Shown one piece after another: positions 7,546-16,513 of a stretch of DNA of 46,275 nucleotides. Below the pieces are notes generated by a model that had not been told where the DNA came from, searched no databases, and saw only the letters and a list, made by a program, of their open reading frames with translations. A program made the position numbers and the translations under genes. Origin of the DNA: Brevundimonas diminuta ATCC 11568. GTDB taxonomy: Bacteria; Pseudomonadota; Alphaproteobacteria; Caulobacterales; Caulobacteraceae. Position 1 is the first letter of the stretch. Every line of letters begins with the position of its first letter. The stretch spans positions 524,853 to 571,127 of the forward strand of contig NZ_GL883086.1 of assembly GCF_000204035.1 (NCBI RefSeq). The letters run 5' to 3'.

Positions 7546-8225
7546 GCGACCTGCAGAAGAAGAACGCCGGCGAAGCCGCCGCCGCCTACGTCGAGGGCGG
7601 CATGGTTGTGGGCCTGGGCACCGGCTCCACCGCCGCCTGGTTCGTCAAGGCGCTGGCCGCCCGCAACCTGCCGGACCTGCGCTGCGTCCCGACCTCCGAG
7701 CGCACCGCCGATCTGGCGCGCGAGCTGGGCCTGACCCTGTCGACGCTGGAAGACACGCCGAAGATCGACCTGACCGTCGACGGCGCTGACGAGATCGGCC
7801 CCGGCCTGGCCCTCATCAAGGGCGGCGGCGCGGCCCTGCTGCGCGAAAAGCTGGTGTGGGAGGCGTCCGCCCGCTGCATCTGCATCGCCGACGCGGCCAA
7901 GGTGGTTCCGGCGCTGGGAACCTTCCCCCTGCCGATAGAGGTCGTCGCCTTCGGCCACAAGACGACCGCCAACCGCATCGCTGACGTTCTGGCCGATCAC
8001 GACATCGCTTCGCCCGCCCGCGTGCGCGAGGCCGAGCGCGGCCTGATCCGCACCGACGGCGGCAACCTGATCTACGACGCGGCCTGCAAGCTGATCGCGG
8101 ACCCGGCTCGTCTCGCCGCCGACCTGAAAAGCCTGACCGGCGTGGTTGAACACGGCCTCTTCCTCGACCTGACGGACCTAGCCGTCATCGGCACGAACGA
8201 GGGGTTCGAAACGCTTAATCCGTAG
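7542..8225 (+). CDS. rpiA: Ribose-5-phosphate isomerase A
   Basis: 227 residues from the ATG that overlaps the glmU stop (ATGA). Motifs of RpiA are plain: [13 protein letters not shown] for phosphate binding, [21 protein letters not shown] with the catalytic acidic residues, and LLREKLVWE with the conserved Lys and Glu. Near the end lies EHGLFLDL. It interconverts ribose-5-phosphate and ribulose-5-phosphate in the pentose phosphate pathway. An upstream extension inside glmU is open but has no homology. Its 3' end overlaps the end of the convergent gene at 8215 by 11 bp. Confidence 0.96.
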   Translation: MSDLQKKNAGEAAAAYVEGGMVVGLGTGSTAAWFVKALAARNLPDLRCVPTSERTADLARELGLTLSTLEDTPKIDLTVDGADEIGPGLALIKGGGAALLREKLVWEASARCICIADAAKVVPALGTFPLPIEVVAFGHKTTANRIADVLADHDIASPARVREAERGLIRTDGGNLIYDAACKLIADPARLAADLKSLTGVVEHGLFLDLTDLAVIGTNEGFETLNP

Positions 8226-9165
8226 TTGTCGGCGCCTCATCGGCCAGTCGGGCGTGCGCGCGACGGATGGAGGACTGGATCTCTGACTTGCCCGCCCGTA
8301 CGTTTTGACGGGTGCGCTCTGCGCCGTAGAGGCCGTGAAGATACGCCTTGTCCCACTCGGTCAGGTGTGGGGCGCTGTCCGGGTCGTCGAAGACGTTCAG
8401 GATCGACGCATAAGCGCTAGTGTCCGCCGTTGGGTCGATCTGCGCCAGCGACACCATAGTGACGTAATCGGCCAGTTGCAGCGAATTGATTGCGCCGGTC
8501 TTGCTGATGTCCACGACGATGATGGCGCGGAAAATGTTGTCGACGATCTGTGTCGTCAGACGTGAAGCCGAGGACACATTGATTACCGGGGCATAGTCCA
8601 TCGGCCCCGAGCAATCGTTCGTACACTCTCCGGGGATGCGAACCGCGCGCTGACCCGTTTCAGAATCGACCGGCATGCTGACCTGCCACCAGCGGACGGG
8701 GCGGCTGGTTTCTTGGAAATCTCTCAGTGCAGCAGCGCCACGATCCATGCCGGAGCCGCCCATGCGTAGGGCCCGACGGCGGCGCTCAACCAGTTCCTGC
8801 GCAAAGGCGTCGCCATCCGTGGTTGCGACGATCAGCAGATTGGGCGTGCACCCGGGATCGCCTGTATTCAGACCAAGATCTTCCGCCACGGTCGAAACAC
8901 GGTCCACCAGATATTGCGCGGCTTCACGACGCAGATTGACGGCGCCGACACAGACGCTGCGATCCCATCGTGCGATGCCGCGACCGCGATTGGGCGCGGC
9001 GACCTCGCTCACAAAGTTCTCTATCAGGGCGTCCAGGCGCCGCCCTGAGACTTGGATGTCCTCCAGGCGAACGGCTTGATCTTCAGCGCTAGAGTTCGCC
9101 TGTGCGGGCGCTTGGTCTAGCGGCATGCTCGCGCTGAGAGCCAGAGCGAAAATTTGAGCAATCAT
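8215..9165 (-). CDS. Secreted or periplasmic protein of unknown function
   Basis: 316 residues beginning MIAQIFALALSASMPLDQAPAQA, a short signal peptide. I do not recognise a characterised family. The body has conserved-looking cysteine pairs (SVCVGAVNL with DPGCTPNLL, and GECTNDCSG). A C-terminal part, LADYVTMVSLAQID then ILNVFDDP then LTEWDKAYLHGLYG, resembles the end of DUF2927-like zincin proteins in layout, but no HExxH zinc motif is present. A start at 9165 is supported by AAAGGG upstream. It has its own sigma70-like promoter overlapped by a perfect 6-bp inverted repeat (9197-9225). GC content is slightly below that of its neighbours. Confidence 0.7.
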   Translation of the reverse strand: MIAQIFALALSASMPLDQAPAQANSSAEDQAVRLEDIQVSGRRLDALIENFVSEVAAPNRGRGIARWDRSVCVGAVNLRREAAQYLVDRVSTVAEDLGLNTGDPGCTPNLLIVATTDGDAFAQELVERRRRALRMGGSGMDRGAAALRDFQETSRPVRWWQVSMPVDSETGQRAVRIPGECTNDCSGPMDYAPVINVSSASRLTTQIVDNIFRAIIVVDISKTGAINSLQLADYVTMVSLAQIDPTADTSAYASILNVFDDPDSAPHLTEWDKAYLHGLYGAERTRQNVRAGKSEIQSSIRRAHARLADEAPTTTD

Positions 9166-9196
9166 GCCGCGCCCTTTGACGTAGTGATGTTCTTTA

Positions 9197-9225
9197 AACT
9201 CTATTCAAGAGTTGTGGTTTGTCAA
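9197..9225 (-). promoter_or_regulatory. Sigma70-like promoter with an overlapping inverted repeat
   Basis: On the minus strand TTGACA (9225-9220) is followed after 16 bp by TAGAGT (9203-9198), about 33 bp before the start codon of the secreted-protein gene. The -10 hexamer lies inside AACTCTTGAATAGAGTT, a perfect 6-bp inverted repeat with a 5-base centre (9197-9213). A repressor binding there would block the promoter. The regulator is unknown. Confidence 0.45.
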
Positions 9226-9346
9226 AGCTTCAAAGTCGCTCGCACACAGACTTGTTCTGGGATTGCTCAACCGTGTGGCGCCCAAGCGCCTTGCCCCCTC
9301 GCGCCCCGGCGCCTAAGTCGGGTCAGCGCCGCGGTTCGGCCGCGCG

Positions 9347-9390
9347 GATTTCAGACGATTCAGACGAATTGGACTCATCTTTTCGGGTCC
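9347..9390 (+). promoter_or_regulatory. 44-bp leader element, copy 1 (upstream of gor)
   Basis: This stretch aligns without gaps to 17155-17198 upstream of ribE with about 36 of 44 bases identical. Both open with GATTTCAGAC, carry a ladder of AGAC-type units every 9 bases, then a T-rich stretch and GGGTCC. Here the element ends 16 bases before the gor ATG. A small CGCGG/CCGCG hairpin precedes it. The equal length, equal spacing and equal position before two start codons suggest a shared promoter or leader; function not known. Confidence 0.55.
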
Positions 9391-9406
9391 ATTGCCGGAG
9401 AGCCCG

Positions 9407-10792
9407 ATGGCCCAATACGACTACGACCTCTTTGTCATCGGCGCCGGTTCGGGCGGGGTGCGGGCGGCGCGGCTGACGGCGCTGGGCGGCAAGAAGGTCG
9501 CCATCGCGGAAGAGTATCGCGTCGGCGGCACCTGCGTCGTGCGGGGCTGCGTGCCCAAGAAGTTCATGGTCATGGCCTCCGAGGTCAGCCACGCGCTGGA
9601 GATCGCCGAGGGCTACGGCTGGTCCTTCGACAATGCGAAGTTCGACTGGCCGACCTTCCTGCAGGCCAAGGACGTCGAGATCGCCCGCCTGTCGGGCATC
9701 TACGCCGCCAACCTGGCCAAGGCGGGCGTCGATCTGGTCCATGGCCGCGCCATCCTGAAGGACGCCCATACCGTCGAGATCGTCGGAAAAGGCCAGACCA
9801 TCACCGCCGAGAAAATCCTGATCGCCACCGGCGGCCGCCCGTGGAAGCCGGAAGGCCTGACGGGCGTCGAACACGCCATCACCTCGGAAGAGGCCTTCCA
9901 CCTGCCGGAACTGCCCAAGCGCATCCTGATCGCAGGCGGCGGTTATATCGCGGTGGAGTTCGCGGGCATCTTTGCAGGCCTCGGCGTCGAAACGACCCTG
10001 ATCTATCGCGGCCCCAACATCCTGCGCGGCTTCGACGACGACGTGCGCGCCCATCTGGCGGGCGAGATCCAGAAGCGCGGCGTCAAGGTCATCCTGGGCT
10101 GCCAGCATTCCTCGATCGAGAAGACCGAGACCGGCCTGGTCAACCACCTCGAAAACGGCATGAAGATCGAAACCGATGTGGTCATGTTCGCCACCGGCCG
10201 CGTTCCCTACGTCAAGGGTCTGGGCCTCGAGACCGCCGGGGTCGAACTGAACGACGACGGCGCCGTCAAGGTCGACCAGTATTCCCAGACCACGGCCGCC
10301 AACATCTGGGCCATCGGCGACGTCACCGATCGCATGAACCTGACCCCCGTCGCCATCCGCGAGGGCGTGGCCTTCCACGAGACGGTCTATCGGAACAATC
10401 CGCAGAGCTTCGACTATGAAGCCGTCGCCACCGCCGTCTTCAGCCAGCCGCCAGTCGGCACCGTCGGCCTGACCGAGGCCGAGGCCCGCCACGCCTGTCC
10501 GGGCGAGGTGGACGTCTATGTCACCCGCTTCCGGCCGATGAAATACGCCTTCACGGGCTCGGACGAACGGGTGCTGATGAAGCTGGTGGTGGATGGGGAG
10601 ACCCAGCGCGTCGTCGGCTGCCACATCGTCGGCCCCGACAGCCCCGAGATGATCCAACTGGCCGCCATCGCCGTGAAGGCGGGCCTGACCAAGGCCCAGT
10701 GGGACGCGACCTGCGCCGTCCACCCGACCATGGCCGAGGAGCTTGTCACCCTGAAAGAGAAGCAGACCCCGGCCTCTATGTCCGCCGGTTGA
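9407..10792 (+). CDS. gor: Glutathione-disulfide reductase
   Basis: 461 residues. FAD-binding GAGSGGVRAAR at the N-terminus is followed by the redox disulfide GGTCVVRGCVPKK (Cys43 and Cys48). The NADPH domain has AGGGYIAVEFAGIFAGLG, and the C-terminal dimer domain ends with CAVHPTMAEE, whose histidine takes part in catalysis. It keeps glutathione reduced with NADPH in the cytosol. ATG 9407 is preferred over an upstream TTG at 9392 because GGAGAG lies about 6 bases before it and the protein family starts there. The leader shares a 44-bp element with ribE, another flavin-related gene, and gor itself needs FAD. Confidence 0.95.
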   Translation: MAQYDYDLFVIGAGSGGVRAARLTALGGKKVAIAEEYRVGGTCVVRGCVPKKFMVMASEVSHALEIAEGYGWSFDNAKFDWPTFLQAKDVEIARLSGIYAANLAKAGVDLVHGRAILKDAHTVEIVGKGQTITAEKILIATGGRPWKPEGLTGVEHAITSEEAFHLPELPKRILIAGGGYIAVEFAGIFAGLGVETTLIYRGPNILRGFDDDVRAHLAGEIQKRGVKVILGCQHSSIEKTETGLVNHLENGMKIETDVVMFATGRVPYVKGLGLETAGVELNDDGAVKVDQYSQTTAANIWAIGDVTDRMNLTPVAIREGVAFHETVYRNNPQSFDYEAVATAVFSQPPVGTVGLTEAEARHACPGEVDVYVTRFRPMKYAFTGSDERVLMKLVVDGETQRVVGCHIVGPDSPEMIQLAAIAVKAGLTKAQWDATCAVHPTMAEELVTLKEKQTPASMSAG

Positions 10793-10800
10793 TCGCACGC

Positions 10801-10824
10801 CGGGGCGGCTTGCCAGCCGTCCCG
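10801..10824 (+). terminator. Possible hairpin terminator after gor
   Basis: CGGGGCGGCT (10801-10810) and AGCCGTCCCG (10815-10824) form a 10-bp stem with one mismatch and a TGCC loop, 8 bp after the gor stop. The following bases are TCTGCG rather than a T run, so termination by this hairpin alone would be weak. Confidence 0.4.
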
Positions 10825-10886
10825 TCTGCGCGCCTTATGCCGTCCGAAGGCCCCGACCGGGGCAGCAAGAGATCAAGGAGTTCATC

Positions 10887-11630
10887 ATGAAGCCGCATCT
10901 GCTCGCCGCCGCCGTCGTCGCCGCCATCCTCAGCACCGCGCCCGCCATGGCCCAGAACGCCGCCGCGCCCGCCTATCAGGCCGCCGTCGCCGACACCTTG
11001 CGCCCGGCCGATGAAGTGGCCCGCGACCCCTTGCGTCATCCGGCCGAGATGCTGGCCTTCGCCCAGGTCAAGCCGGGCTGGCGCATCGCCGACATCCGTC
11101 CCGGCGCGGGCTATTTCAGCCGCCTGTTTTCGCGGGTCGTGGGCGAGGGCGGTCATGTCTACGCCTTCGTGCCGAACCGCACGGCCGAGCGCGAGAATCC
11201 GCGCGCCGACGCCCTGGTCGCCGCCTATCCCAACGTCAGCCGCGTCAACGGCGACCTGGACGCCATGAGCTTCGACCAGCCGTTGGACCTGGTCTTCATG
11301 AGTCAGGAATATCACGACTTCCACATCCCCCGTTTCGGCGTGGACGTGGCCAAGATGAACGCTGACATCTTCAAGGCGCTGAAGCCCGGCGGCCTCTATG
11401 TCGTCATCGACCACCAAGCCGCGCCGGGCGCCGCCAACACCGTGGTCGAAAGCCTGCACCGCATCGAGGGCGCCCAGCTCCGCAAGGAGGTCGAGGCCGC
11501 CGGTTTCGTCTTCGACGGAGAGAGCACAGCCGTCGCCAACCCGGCCGACGACCACAGCCTGAACGTCTTCGACGAGGCGATCCGGGGCAAGACGGATCAG
11601 TTCGTCTACCGCTTCCGCAAACCGAACTGA
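10887..11630 (+). CDS. Secreted class I SAM-methyltransferase-like protein (COG4798 type)
   Basis: 247 residues with a clear signal peptide: basic MKPH, hydrophobic core, and AMAQ cleavage region near residue 23. The mature part has a Rossmann methyltransferase layout: WRIADIRPGAGYFSRLFSR at the SAM-binding loop, GGHVYAFVPNRTA, DLVFMSQEYHDFH and FKALKPGGLYVVIDH. The binding loop is DIRPGAGY rather than DxGxGxG, a version seen in the COG4798 group. A methyltransferase fold outside the cytoplasm is odd because SAM is not expected there, so enzymatic activity is doubtful. AAGGAG precedes the ATG. The substrate and role are unknown. Confidence 0.75.
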   Translation: MKPHLLAAAVVAAILSTAPAMAQNAAAPAYQAAVADTLRPADEVARDPLRHPAEMLAFAQVKPGWRIADIRPGAGYFSRLFSRVVGEGGHVYAFVPNRTAERENPRADALVAAYPNVSRVNGDLDAMSFDQPLDLVFMSQEYHDFHIPRFGVDVAKMNADIFKALKPGGLYVVIDHQAAPGAANTVVESLHRIEGAQLRKEVEAAGFVFDGESTAVANPADDHSLNVFDEAIRGKTDQFVYRFRKPN

Positions 11631-11713
11631 GGCGTCTCGTCTCAAATTGGTGACTGGCGAAGCGGGACGGGCGGCGCTAACCCTCGGCCAAAATCCATAA
11701 GGGAAACGCACAG

Positions 11714-12610
11714 ATGACTCGCATCGCCTTCATCGGCCTGGGCAACATGGGCGGCGGCATGGCCGCCAATCAGGCCAAGGCCGGGCATGACGTGGCCGCC
11801 TTCGACCTGTCGCCCGTCGCGCTGGAGCGCGCCGCCGAGGCCGGGTGCCGCACCGTCGCCTCGGTCGCCGAGGCCGTGAAGGACGCCGAGGTGGTCATCA
11901 CCATGCTGCCCGCCGGGCCGCACGTGCTCGGCGTCTATTCCGACCAGATCATCGGCGTGGCTCCGGCCAGCGCCCTGCTGCTGGACTGCTCGACCATCGA
12001 CGTGGAGACGGCGCGCAAGGTCGCGGGTCTGGCCAAGGAGGCGGGCTACGCCTTCGCCGACGCCCCCGTTTCGGGCGGCACCGCCGCCGCTGACGCCGGC
12101 ACCCTGGCCTTCATGGTCGGCTGCGACGAGGCCGACTTCGCCCGCGTCGAACCGGCGCTGGACCCCATGAGCCGCATCACCATCCGCGCGGGCGACCACG
12201 GCGCCGGTCAGGCGGCCAAGATCTGCAACAACATGCTGCTGGGCATTTCGATGATCGGCACGTGCGAGGCCATCGCCCTTGCCGAGAAGCTGGGTCTGGA
12301 GCCGGAACGCTTCTTCGAGATCGCCTCCAAGTCCTCGGGCCAGTGCTGGAGCGTCAGCAACTACTACCCCTGGCCGGGGCCAGTGCCGACCGCCCCGTCG
12401 AACCGCGAGTATGAAGGCGGTTTCGCGAGCGCCATGATGCTGAAGGATCTGAAACTGGCCCAGGACGCCGCCGCCAAGGCGGGCGCCGCGACGCCGATGG
12501 GCGCCCAGGCCGAGGCTCTCTACGCCCTGTTCAACGGCCTCGGCTACGGCGGCAAGGACTTCTCCGCCATGGTCCAGATGCTGCGCGGCCGCATCGACAC
12601 CCTGGCTTGA
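11714..12610 (+). CDS. mmsB: 3-hydroxyisobutyrate dehydrogenase
   Basis: 298 residues of the beta-hydroxyacid dehydrogenase family. NAD binding is by FIGLGNMGGGMA (residues 7-18). DAPVSGGTAAADAGTLAFMVG is the substrate-binding signature. The catalytic lysine sits in GQAAKICNNMLLG, and SSGQCWSVSNYYPWPGP is typical of the valine-pathway enzyme. It oxidises 3-hydroxyisobutyrate to methylmalonate semialdehyde in valine breakdown. A glyoxylate reductase is the main alternative in this family, but the YPWPG segment favours MmsB. No other mms genes are adjacent. Confidence 0.9.
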   Translation: MTRIAFIGLGNMGGGMAANQAKAGHDVAAFDLSPVALERAAEAGCRTVASVAEAVKDAEVVITMLPAGPHVLGVYSDQIIGVAPASALLLDCSTIDVETARKVAGLAKEAGYAFADAPVSGGTAAADAGTLAFMVGCDEADFARVEPALDPMSRITIRAGDHGAGQAAKICNNMLLGISMIGTCEAIALAEKLGLEPERFFEIASKSSGQCWSVSNYYPWPGPVPTAPSNREYEGGFASAMMLKDLKLAQDAAAKAGAATPMGAQAEALYALFNGLGYGGKDFSAMVQMLRGRIDTLA

Positions 12611-12662
12611 TGCAGGCGTTGATGAAGCTGAGAACCGTTATCAATTAAGGGGTTGGGACGTT

Positions 12663-12686
12663 TTGTCCGGCTCCTGACATGGACAA
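12663..12686. promoter_or_regulatory. TTGTCC-N12-GGACAA inverted repeat upstream of hemA
   Basis: A perfect 6-bp inverted repeat with 12 bases between the arms lies 58 bp before the likely hemA start. It could be an operator or part of a leader fold. If translation began at the alternative ATG 12679, the right arm would be coding. No FNR-type TTGAT-N4-ATCAA box is present. Confidence 0.3.
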
Positions 12687-12744
12687 GACAGGGCGGCGCG
12701 CGCAATTAGGCCGCGAAAGCTGCATAAGCGAAAGAAGCGCCGCC

Positions 12745-13971
12745 TTGTTCGACTATAAGTCCGCCTTTCAGAACTCTGTGGATCAGGTCCGCAGCGAAGG
12801 TCGCTACCGCGTCTTCGCCGATCTGAAGCGGGTGCGCGGCCAGTTTCCTCGTGCGGTTCGTCGTCGCGAGGACGGCGCCCAGCAGGACGTCGTCGTCTGG
12901 TGCTCCAACGACTACCTGGGCATGGGCCAGCACCCGGTGGTGATCGACGCCATGCAGGCCGAGATCGAAAAGACCGGCGCCGGGGCAGGGGGAACGCGCA
13001 ACATTTCGGGCACGACGCGTTCGGCCGTGGATCTGGAAGCCGAGCTGGCCAGCTGGCACCAGAAGGAAGCGGCTCTGCTGTTCACCTCGGGCTATGTGGC
13101 CAATGAGGCGACGCTGTCGACCCTGCAGAAGATCCTGCCGGGCCTGATCATCTTCTCCGACGCCCTGAACCACGCCTCCATGATCGCGGGCATCCGCAAC
13201 GGCGGCGGCGAGCGTCATATCTTCCGCCACAACGACCTCGAACACCTCGAGGAACTGCTGGCGGCGGCGCCTGCCGCTGCGCCCAAGCTGGTCGCTTTTG
13301 AGAGCGTCTATTCGATGGACGGCGACATCGCCGACATCGCCGGCACCATCGCCCTGGCCAAGAAATACGGCGCCCTGACCTATCTGGACGAGGTTCACGC
13401 CGTGGGCCTGTACGGCGAAACCGGCGCGGGCGTGGCCGAGCGTGACGGCGTGCTGGACGGCATCGACATCGTCGAATGCACGTTGGGCAAGGCCATCGGC
13501 GTCATGGGCGGCTACATCGCCGCCGATGCGGTGATCGTGGACGCCGTGCGCAGCTGGGCCTCGGGCTTCATATTCACCACCAGCCTGCCGCCCGCTCTGA
13601 CCGCCGGGGCCCTGGCCTCGGTGCGCCATCTGAAAGCGCACCCTGAACTGCGCGACGCCCATCAGGAGCGCGCCGCCACCCTGAAGCGCCGTCTGTCTGA
13701 GGCGGGCATTCCCGTCCTGCCCAGCGTCAGCCATATCGTGCCGGTTCACGTCGGCAACCCGGTGCACTGCAAGCTGATCTCGGACATGCTGCTGGAAGAG
13801 CACGGGATCTACGTCCAGCCGATCAACTATCCGACCGTGCCCAAGGGGGCCGAGCGCCTGCGCTTCACCCCTTCGCCCGACCATGACGACGCCATGATCG
13901 ACAAGCTGGTCGAGGCGATGGACAAGCTCTGGTCTCACTGCAACGTGGCGCGTCAACCGGCCGCCGCATGA
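12745..13971 (+). CDS. hemA: 5-aminolevulinate synthase
   Basis: 408 residues from TTG 12745. This start is chosen because AAAGAAG lies 7 bases upstream and the family begins with FDYKxAF; an in-frame ATG at 12679 would add 22 residues unlike the family. PLP-enzyme motifs are all seen: [48 protein letters not shown] and [14 protein letters not shown] with the PLP lysine. It condenses glycine and succinyl-CoA to 5-aminolevulinate, the C4 route to haem used by alphaproteobacteria. It overlaps the next small gene as ATGA, so both are translated together. Confidence 0.95.
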   Translation: MFDYKSAFQNSVDQVRSEGRYRVFADLKRVRGQFPRAVRRREDGAQQDVVVWCSNDYLGMGQHPVVIDAMQAEIEKTGAGAGGTRNISGTTRSAVDLEAELASWHQKEAALLFTSGYVANEATLSTLQKILPGLIIFSDALNHASMIAGIRNGGGERHIFRHNDLEHLEELLAAAPAAAPKLVAFESVYSMDGDIADIAGTIALAKKYGALTYLDEVHAVGLYGETGAGVAERDGVLDGIDIVECTLGKAIGVMGGYIAADAVIVDAVRSWASGFIFTTSLPPALTAGALASVRHLKAHPELRDAHQERAATLKRRLSEAGIPVLPSVSHIVPVHVGNPVHCKLISDMLLEEHGIYVQPINYPTVPKGAERLRFTPSPDHDDAMIDKLVEAMDKLWSHCNVARQPAAA

Positions 13972-14153
13972 CGCACGACCCCGAGCTCGGCGAGGTCATC
14001 GTCGAGTTCGTCCGCAACGGCCCCTATGTGAAATGCTCGGCGATCCACGTGGCCACTGGCCGCGAGGTCAGCGCCATGGGGCCGGTCAACGAGCCGAAGT
14101 CCGTCGAACGGGTCGCCCTGGCCAAGTTGAAGCGCGCCTTGACCCAGATGTGA
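13968..14153 (+). CDS. DUF6898-like small conserved protein
   Basis: 61 residues, with [20 protein letters not shown] followed by [13 protein letters not shown] and a C-terminal helix [10 protein letters not shown]. This pattern recalls a small alphaproteobacterial family (DUF6898) of unknown function. Its ATG overlaps the hemA stop (ATGA), and the codon use is like the neighbours, so it is a real gene rather than a chance ORF. Coupling to hemA might hint at a haem-related or stoichiometric role, but that is only a guess. Confidence 0.7.
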   Translation: MTHDPELGEVIVEFVRNGPYVKCSAIHVATGREVSAMGPVNEPKSVERVALAKLKRALTQM

Positions 14154-14216
14154 GCGCCGCTGCCGTTTTCTGACAGCAGAAGGCAGTATCCTCTTGATAT
14201 GAAGGAGGAGCCCCAC

Positions 14217-14618
14217 ATGACCCTGACCGCCGCCTGCCACTGCGGAGCCGTGAAGATCGAGGCGCCGGACCTGCCCAAGCAGGCCGCATCCTGCAACTGC
14301 ACGTGGTGCCATCGGACCGGTGCGGTCTGGGGCTACTACAGTCTGGATGAACTGACGATCACCACGACAGGACCGGTGGGCGACTATGCTCCCAACGGCA
14401 TGAACCACCATCACTTCTGTGCGACCTGCGGCGGCAACACCCACGGCTTCTCGCCGGACTGGGGTTCTGTCTACAACGCCGACGGGACGCCGAAAGAGGG
14501 GCATCAGCCCGGCTCCATGCCCTCGACGCGCATCGCGGCGGTCAATTTGCGCATGGCGCCCGACCTGGACCTGTCCTCGATCAAGATCGAGCAGATGGAC
14601 GGCCGCAACAACTGGTAG
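14217..14618 (+). CDS. GFA/CENP-V family zinc protein
   Basis: 133 residues. The start at ATG 14217 follows a strong AAGGAGGAG eight bases upstream, so the longer frame from 14199 is unlikely. Zinc ligands of the GFA fold are in place: CHCGAV (Cys7, Cys9), SCNCTWCHRTG (Cys26, Cys28, Cys31) and HHFCATCGGNTHG. The fold is that of glutathione-dependent formaldehyde-activating enzyme, but most family members have no proven substrate. It stands alone between the hemA unit and glyA. Confidence 0.85.
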   Translation: MTLTAACHCGAVKIEAPDLPKQAASCNCTWCHRTGAVWGYYSLDELTITTTGPVGDYAPNGMNHHHFCATCGGNTHGFSPDWGSVYNADGTPKEGHQPGSMPSTRIAAVNLRMAPDLDLSSIKIEQMDGRNNW

Positions 14619-14734
14619 GCGATTTTCGCCGCCGTCCGCGATGACGTGGCCTGCGGCCTCGCATCCCCCTAGATGTTGTGGTGTTCGGCGGCGCGGCCTA
14701 GATAGGGGCGCCGTTTTCGCTTTCAGCCTTCGGG

Positions 14735-16027
14735 GTGCCGCCTGTGACCGCCTTCACGCACGATTCCTACTTCTCCAAGAGCCTCGCCGACGCCGATCCG
14801 GCGATCTTCAAGGGCATCCAGGGCGAGCTTGGCCGCCAGAAGGAGCAGATCGAGCTGATCGCTTCCGAGAACATCGTCTCCCAGGCGGTGCTGGACGCGC
14901 AGGGCTCGGTTCTGACCAACAAATACGCCGAGGGCTATCCGGGTCGTCGCTACTACGGCGGCTGCGAGTTCGTCGACATCACCGAAGACCTGGCCCGTGA
15001 GCGCGCCAAGGAGCTGTTCGGCGCCGCCTTCGTCAACGTCCAGCCCCACTCGGGCGCCCAGGCCAACCAGGCGGTCTTCTTCTCCCTGCTGCAGCCGGGC
15101 GACACCTTCCTGGGCATGGATCTGGCCTGCGGCGGACACCTGACCCACGGCTCGCCCGCCAACCAGTCGGGCAAGTGGTTCCGTCCCGTCACCTACAAGG
15201 TGAACGAAGACGACCATCTGATTGATTACGATCACGTCGCTGAGATGGCCCAGAAGGAGAAGCCCAATCTGATCCTGGCCGGCGCCTCGGCCTACAGCCG
15301 CCACATCGACTTCAAGCGCTTCCGCGAGATCGCTGACAGCGTCGGCGCCTATCTGATGGTCGACATGGCCCACTACGCCGGTCTGATCGCCGGCGGCGTT
15401 TATCCCGACCCGATCCCGCACGCTCACGTCGTCACCACCACGACGCACAAGACCCTGCGCGGTCCGCGCGGCGGCATGATCCTGTCCAACGACCTGGATC
15501 TGGGCAAGAAGATCAACTCGGCGGTCTTCCCCGGCCTGCAGGGCGGCCCGCTGGAGCACGTTATCGCCGCCAAGGCTGTGGCCTTCGGCGAGGCGCTGAA
15601 GCCCGAGTTCAAGCTCTACGCCCAGCAGGTCGTCAAGAACGCCCAGGCCCTGGCCGCCGTTCTGGTCGATCGCGGCCTGGCCATCGTCTCGGGCGGCACC
15701 GACAGCCACCTGATGCTGGTCGATCTGCGTCCCAAGGGCGTGACCGGCAAGGCGACCGAGCATGAGCTCGAGAAGGCCCTGATGACCTGCAACAAGAACG
15801 GCGTGCCGTTCGACACCGCGCCCTTCACCGTCACCTCGGGCGTTCGCCTGGGCACGCCGGCGGGCACCACGCGCGGCTTCGGCGAGGAAGAGTTCAAGCA
15901 GATCGGTCACTGGATCGCCGATGTCGTCTCGTCGATGAACGGCGGCGATGAAGCCGATCCGGCCGTCGTCGCGGGCGTGGCGGCTCAGGTGCGCGAACTG
16001 ACCGCGCGCTTCCCGATCTATCGCTAA
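14735..16027 (+). CDS. glyA: Serine hydroxymethyltransferase
   Basis: 430 residues. SHMT landmarks: [59 protein letters not shown] and [14 protein letters not shown], where the lysine holds PLP. It converts serine and tetrahydrofolate to glycine and methylene-THF. The start is GTG at 14735, with another GTG at 14744; neither has a strong ribosome site. The preceding 116 bp shows no riboswitch I could recognise. It runs straight into nrdR with 12 bp between, linking one-carbon and nucleotide supply. Confidence 0.97.
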   Translation: MPPVTAFTHDSYFSKSLADADPAIFKGIQGELGRQKEQIELIASENIVSQAVLDAQGSVLTNKYAEGYPGRRYYGGCEFVDITEDLARERAKELFGAAFVNVQPHSGAQANQAVFFSLLQPGDTFLGMDLACGGHLTHGSPANQSGKWFRPVTYKVNEDDHLIDYDHVAEMAQKEKPNLILAGASAYSRHIDFKRFREIADSVGAYLMVDMAHYAGLIAGGVYPDPIPHAHVVTTTTHKTLRGPRGGMILSNDLDLGKKINSAVFPGLQGGPLEHVIAAKAVAFGEALKPEFKLYAQQVVKNAQALAAVLVDRGLAIVSGGTDSHLMLVDLRPKGVTGKATEHELEKALMTCNKNGVPFDTAPFTVTSGVRLGTPAGTTRGFGEEEFKQIGHWIADVVSSMNGGDEADPAVVAGVAAQVRELTARFPIYR

Positions 16028-16039
16028 GAGGCCCCTCGA

Positions 16040-16513
16040 ATGAAGTGCCCCTTCTGCGGAAACGCCGACACCCAGGTGAAGGACAGCCGCCCGTCTGACG
16101 ACGGCGCGGCCATCCGGCGCCGTCGGTCCTGCCCGCAGTGCAACGGGCGCTTCACCACCTTCGAGCGGGTGCAGCTGCGCGAACTGGTCATCCTGAAACG
16201 GAACGGCCGCCGCACCCCCTTCGACCGCGACAAGCTGGAACGCTCGCTGGGCATCGCGCTTCGCAAGCGCCCGGTCCAGCCCGATCAGGTCGAGCTGCTG
16301 GTCAGCCGCATCGTGCGCCAGCTGGAAAGCCTGGGCGAGACCGAGATTCCGTCGCACATCGTCGGCGACTTCATCATGAAGGCGCTGAAGTCGGTCGATG
16401 AAGTCGCCTACGTTCGCTACGCCTCGGTCTACAAGGACTTCCGCCACACCAGCGATTTCGCCAAATTCCTCGGCGATGAGGGTTTCGACGAGACCAAGTC
16501 CGGCCAGGACTGA
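16040..16513 (+). CDS. nrdR: Transcriptional repressor NrdR
   Basis: 157 residues. The N-terminal zinc ribbon has MKCPFCG (Cys3, Cys6) and CPQC (Cys31, Cys34). It is followed by RFTTFERV and an ATP-cone domain starting [22 protein letters not shown]. NrdR senses adenine nucleotides and represses ribonucleotide reductase genes. It sits between glyA and the riboflavin genes, the usual place in many proteobacteria. Its TGA overlaps the next ATG as TGATG at 16511-16515. Confidence 0.96.
   Translation: MKCPFCGNADTQVKDSRPSDDGAAIRRRRSCPQCNGRFTTFERVQLRELVILKRNGRRTPFDRDKLERSLGIALRKRPVQPDQVELLVSRIVRQLESLGETEIPSHIVGDFIMKALKSVDEVAYVRYASVYKDFRHTSDFAKFLGDEGFDETKSGQD

Noticed and set aside
12611-12660. FNR/FixK box before hemA
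   Set aside because: TTGAT and ATCAA are both present but 16 bases apart rather than 4, so the consensus is not met.
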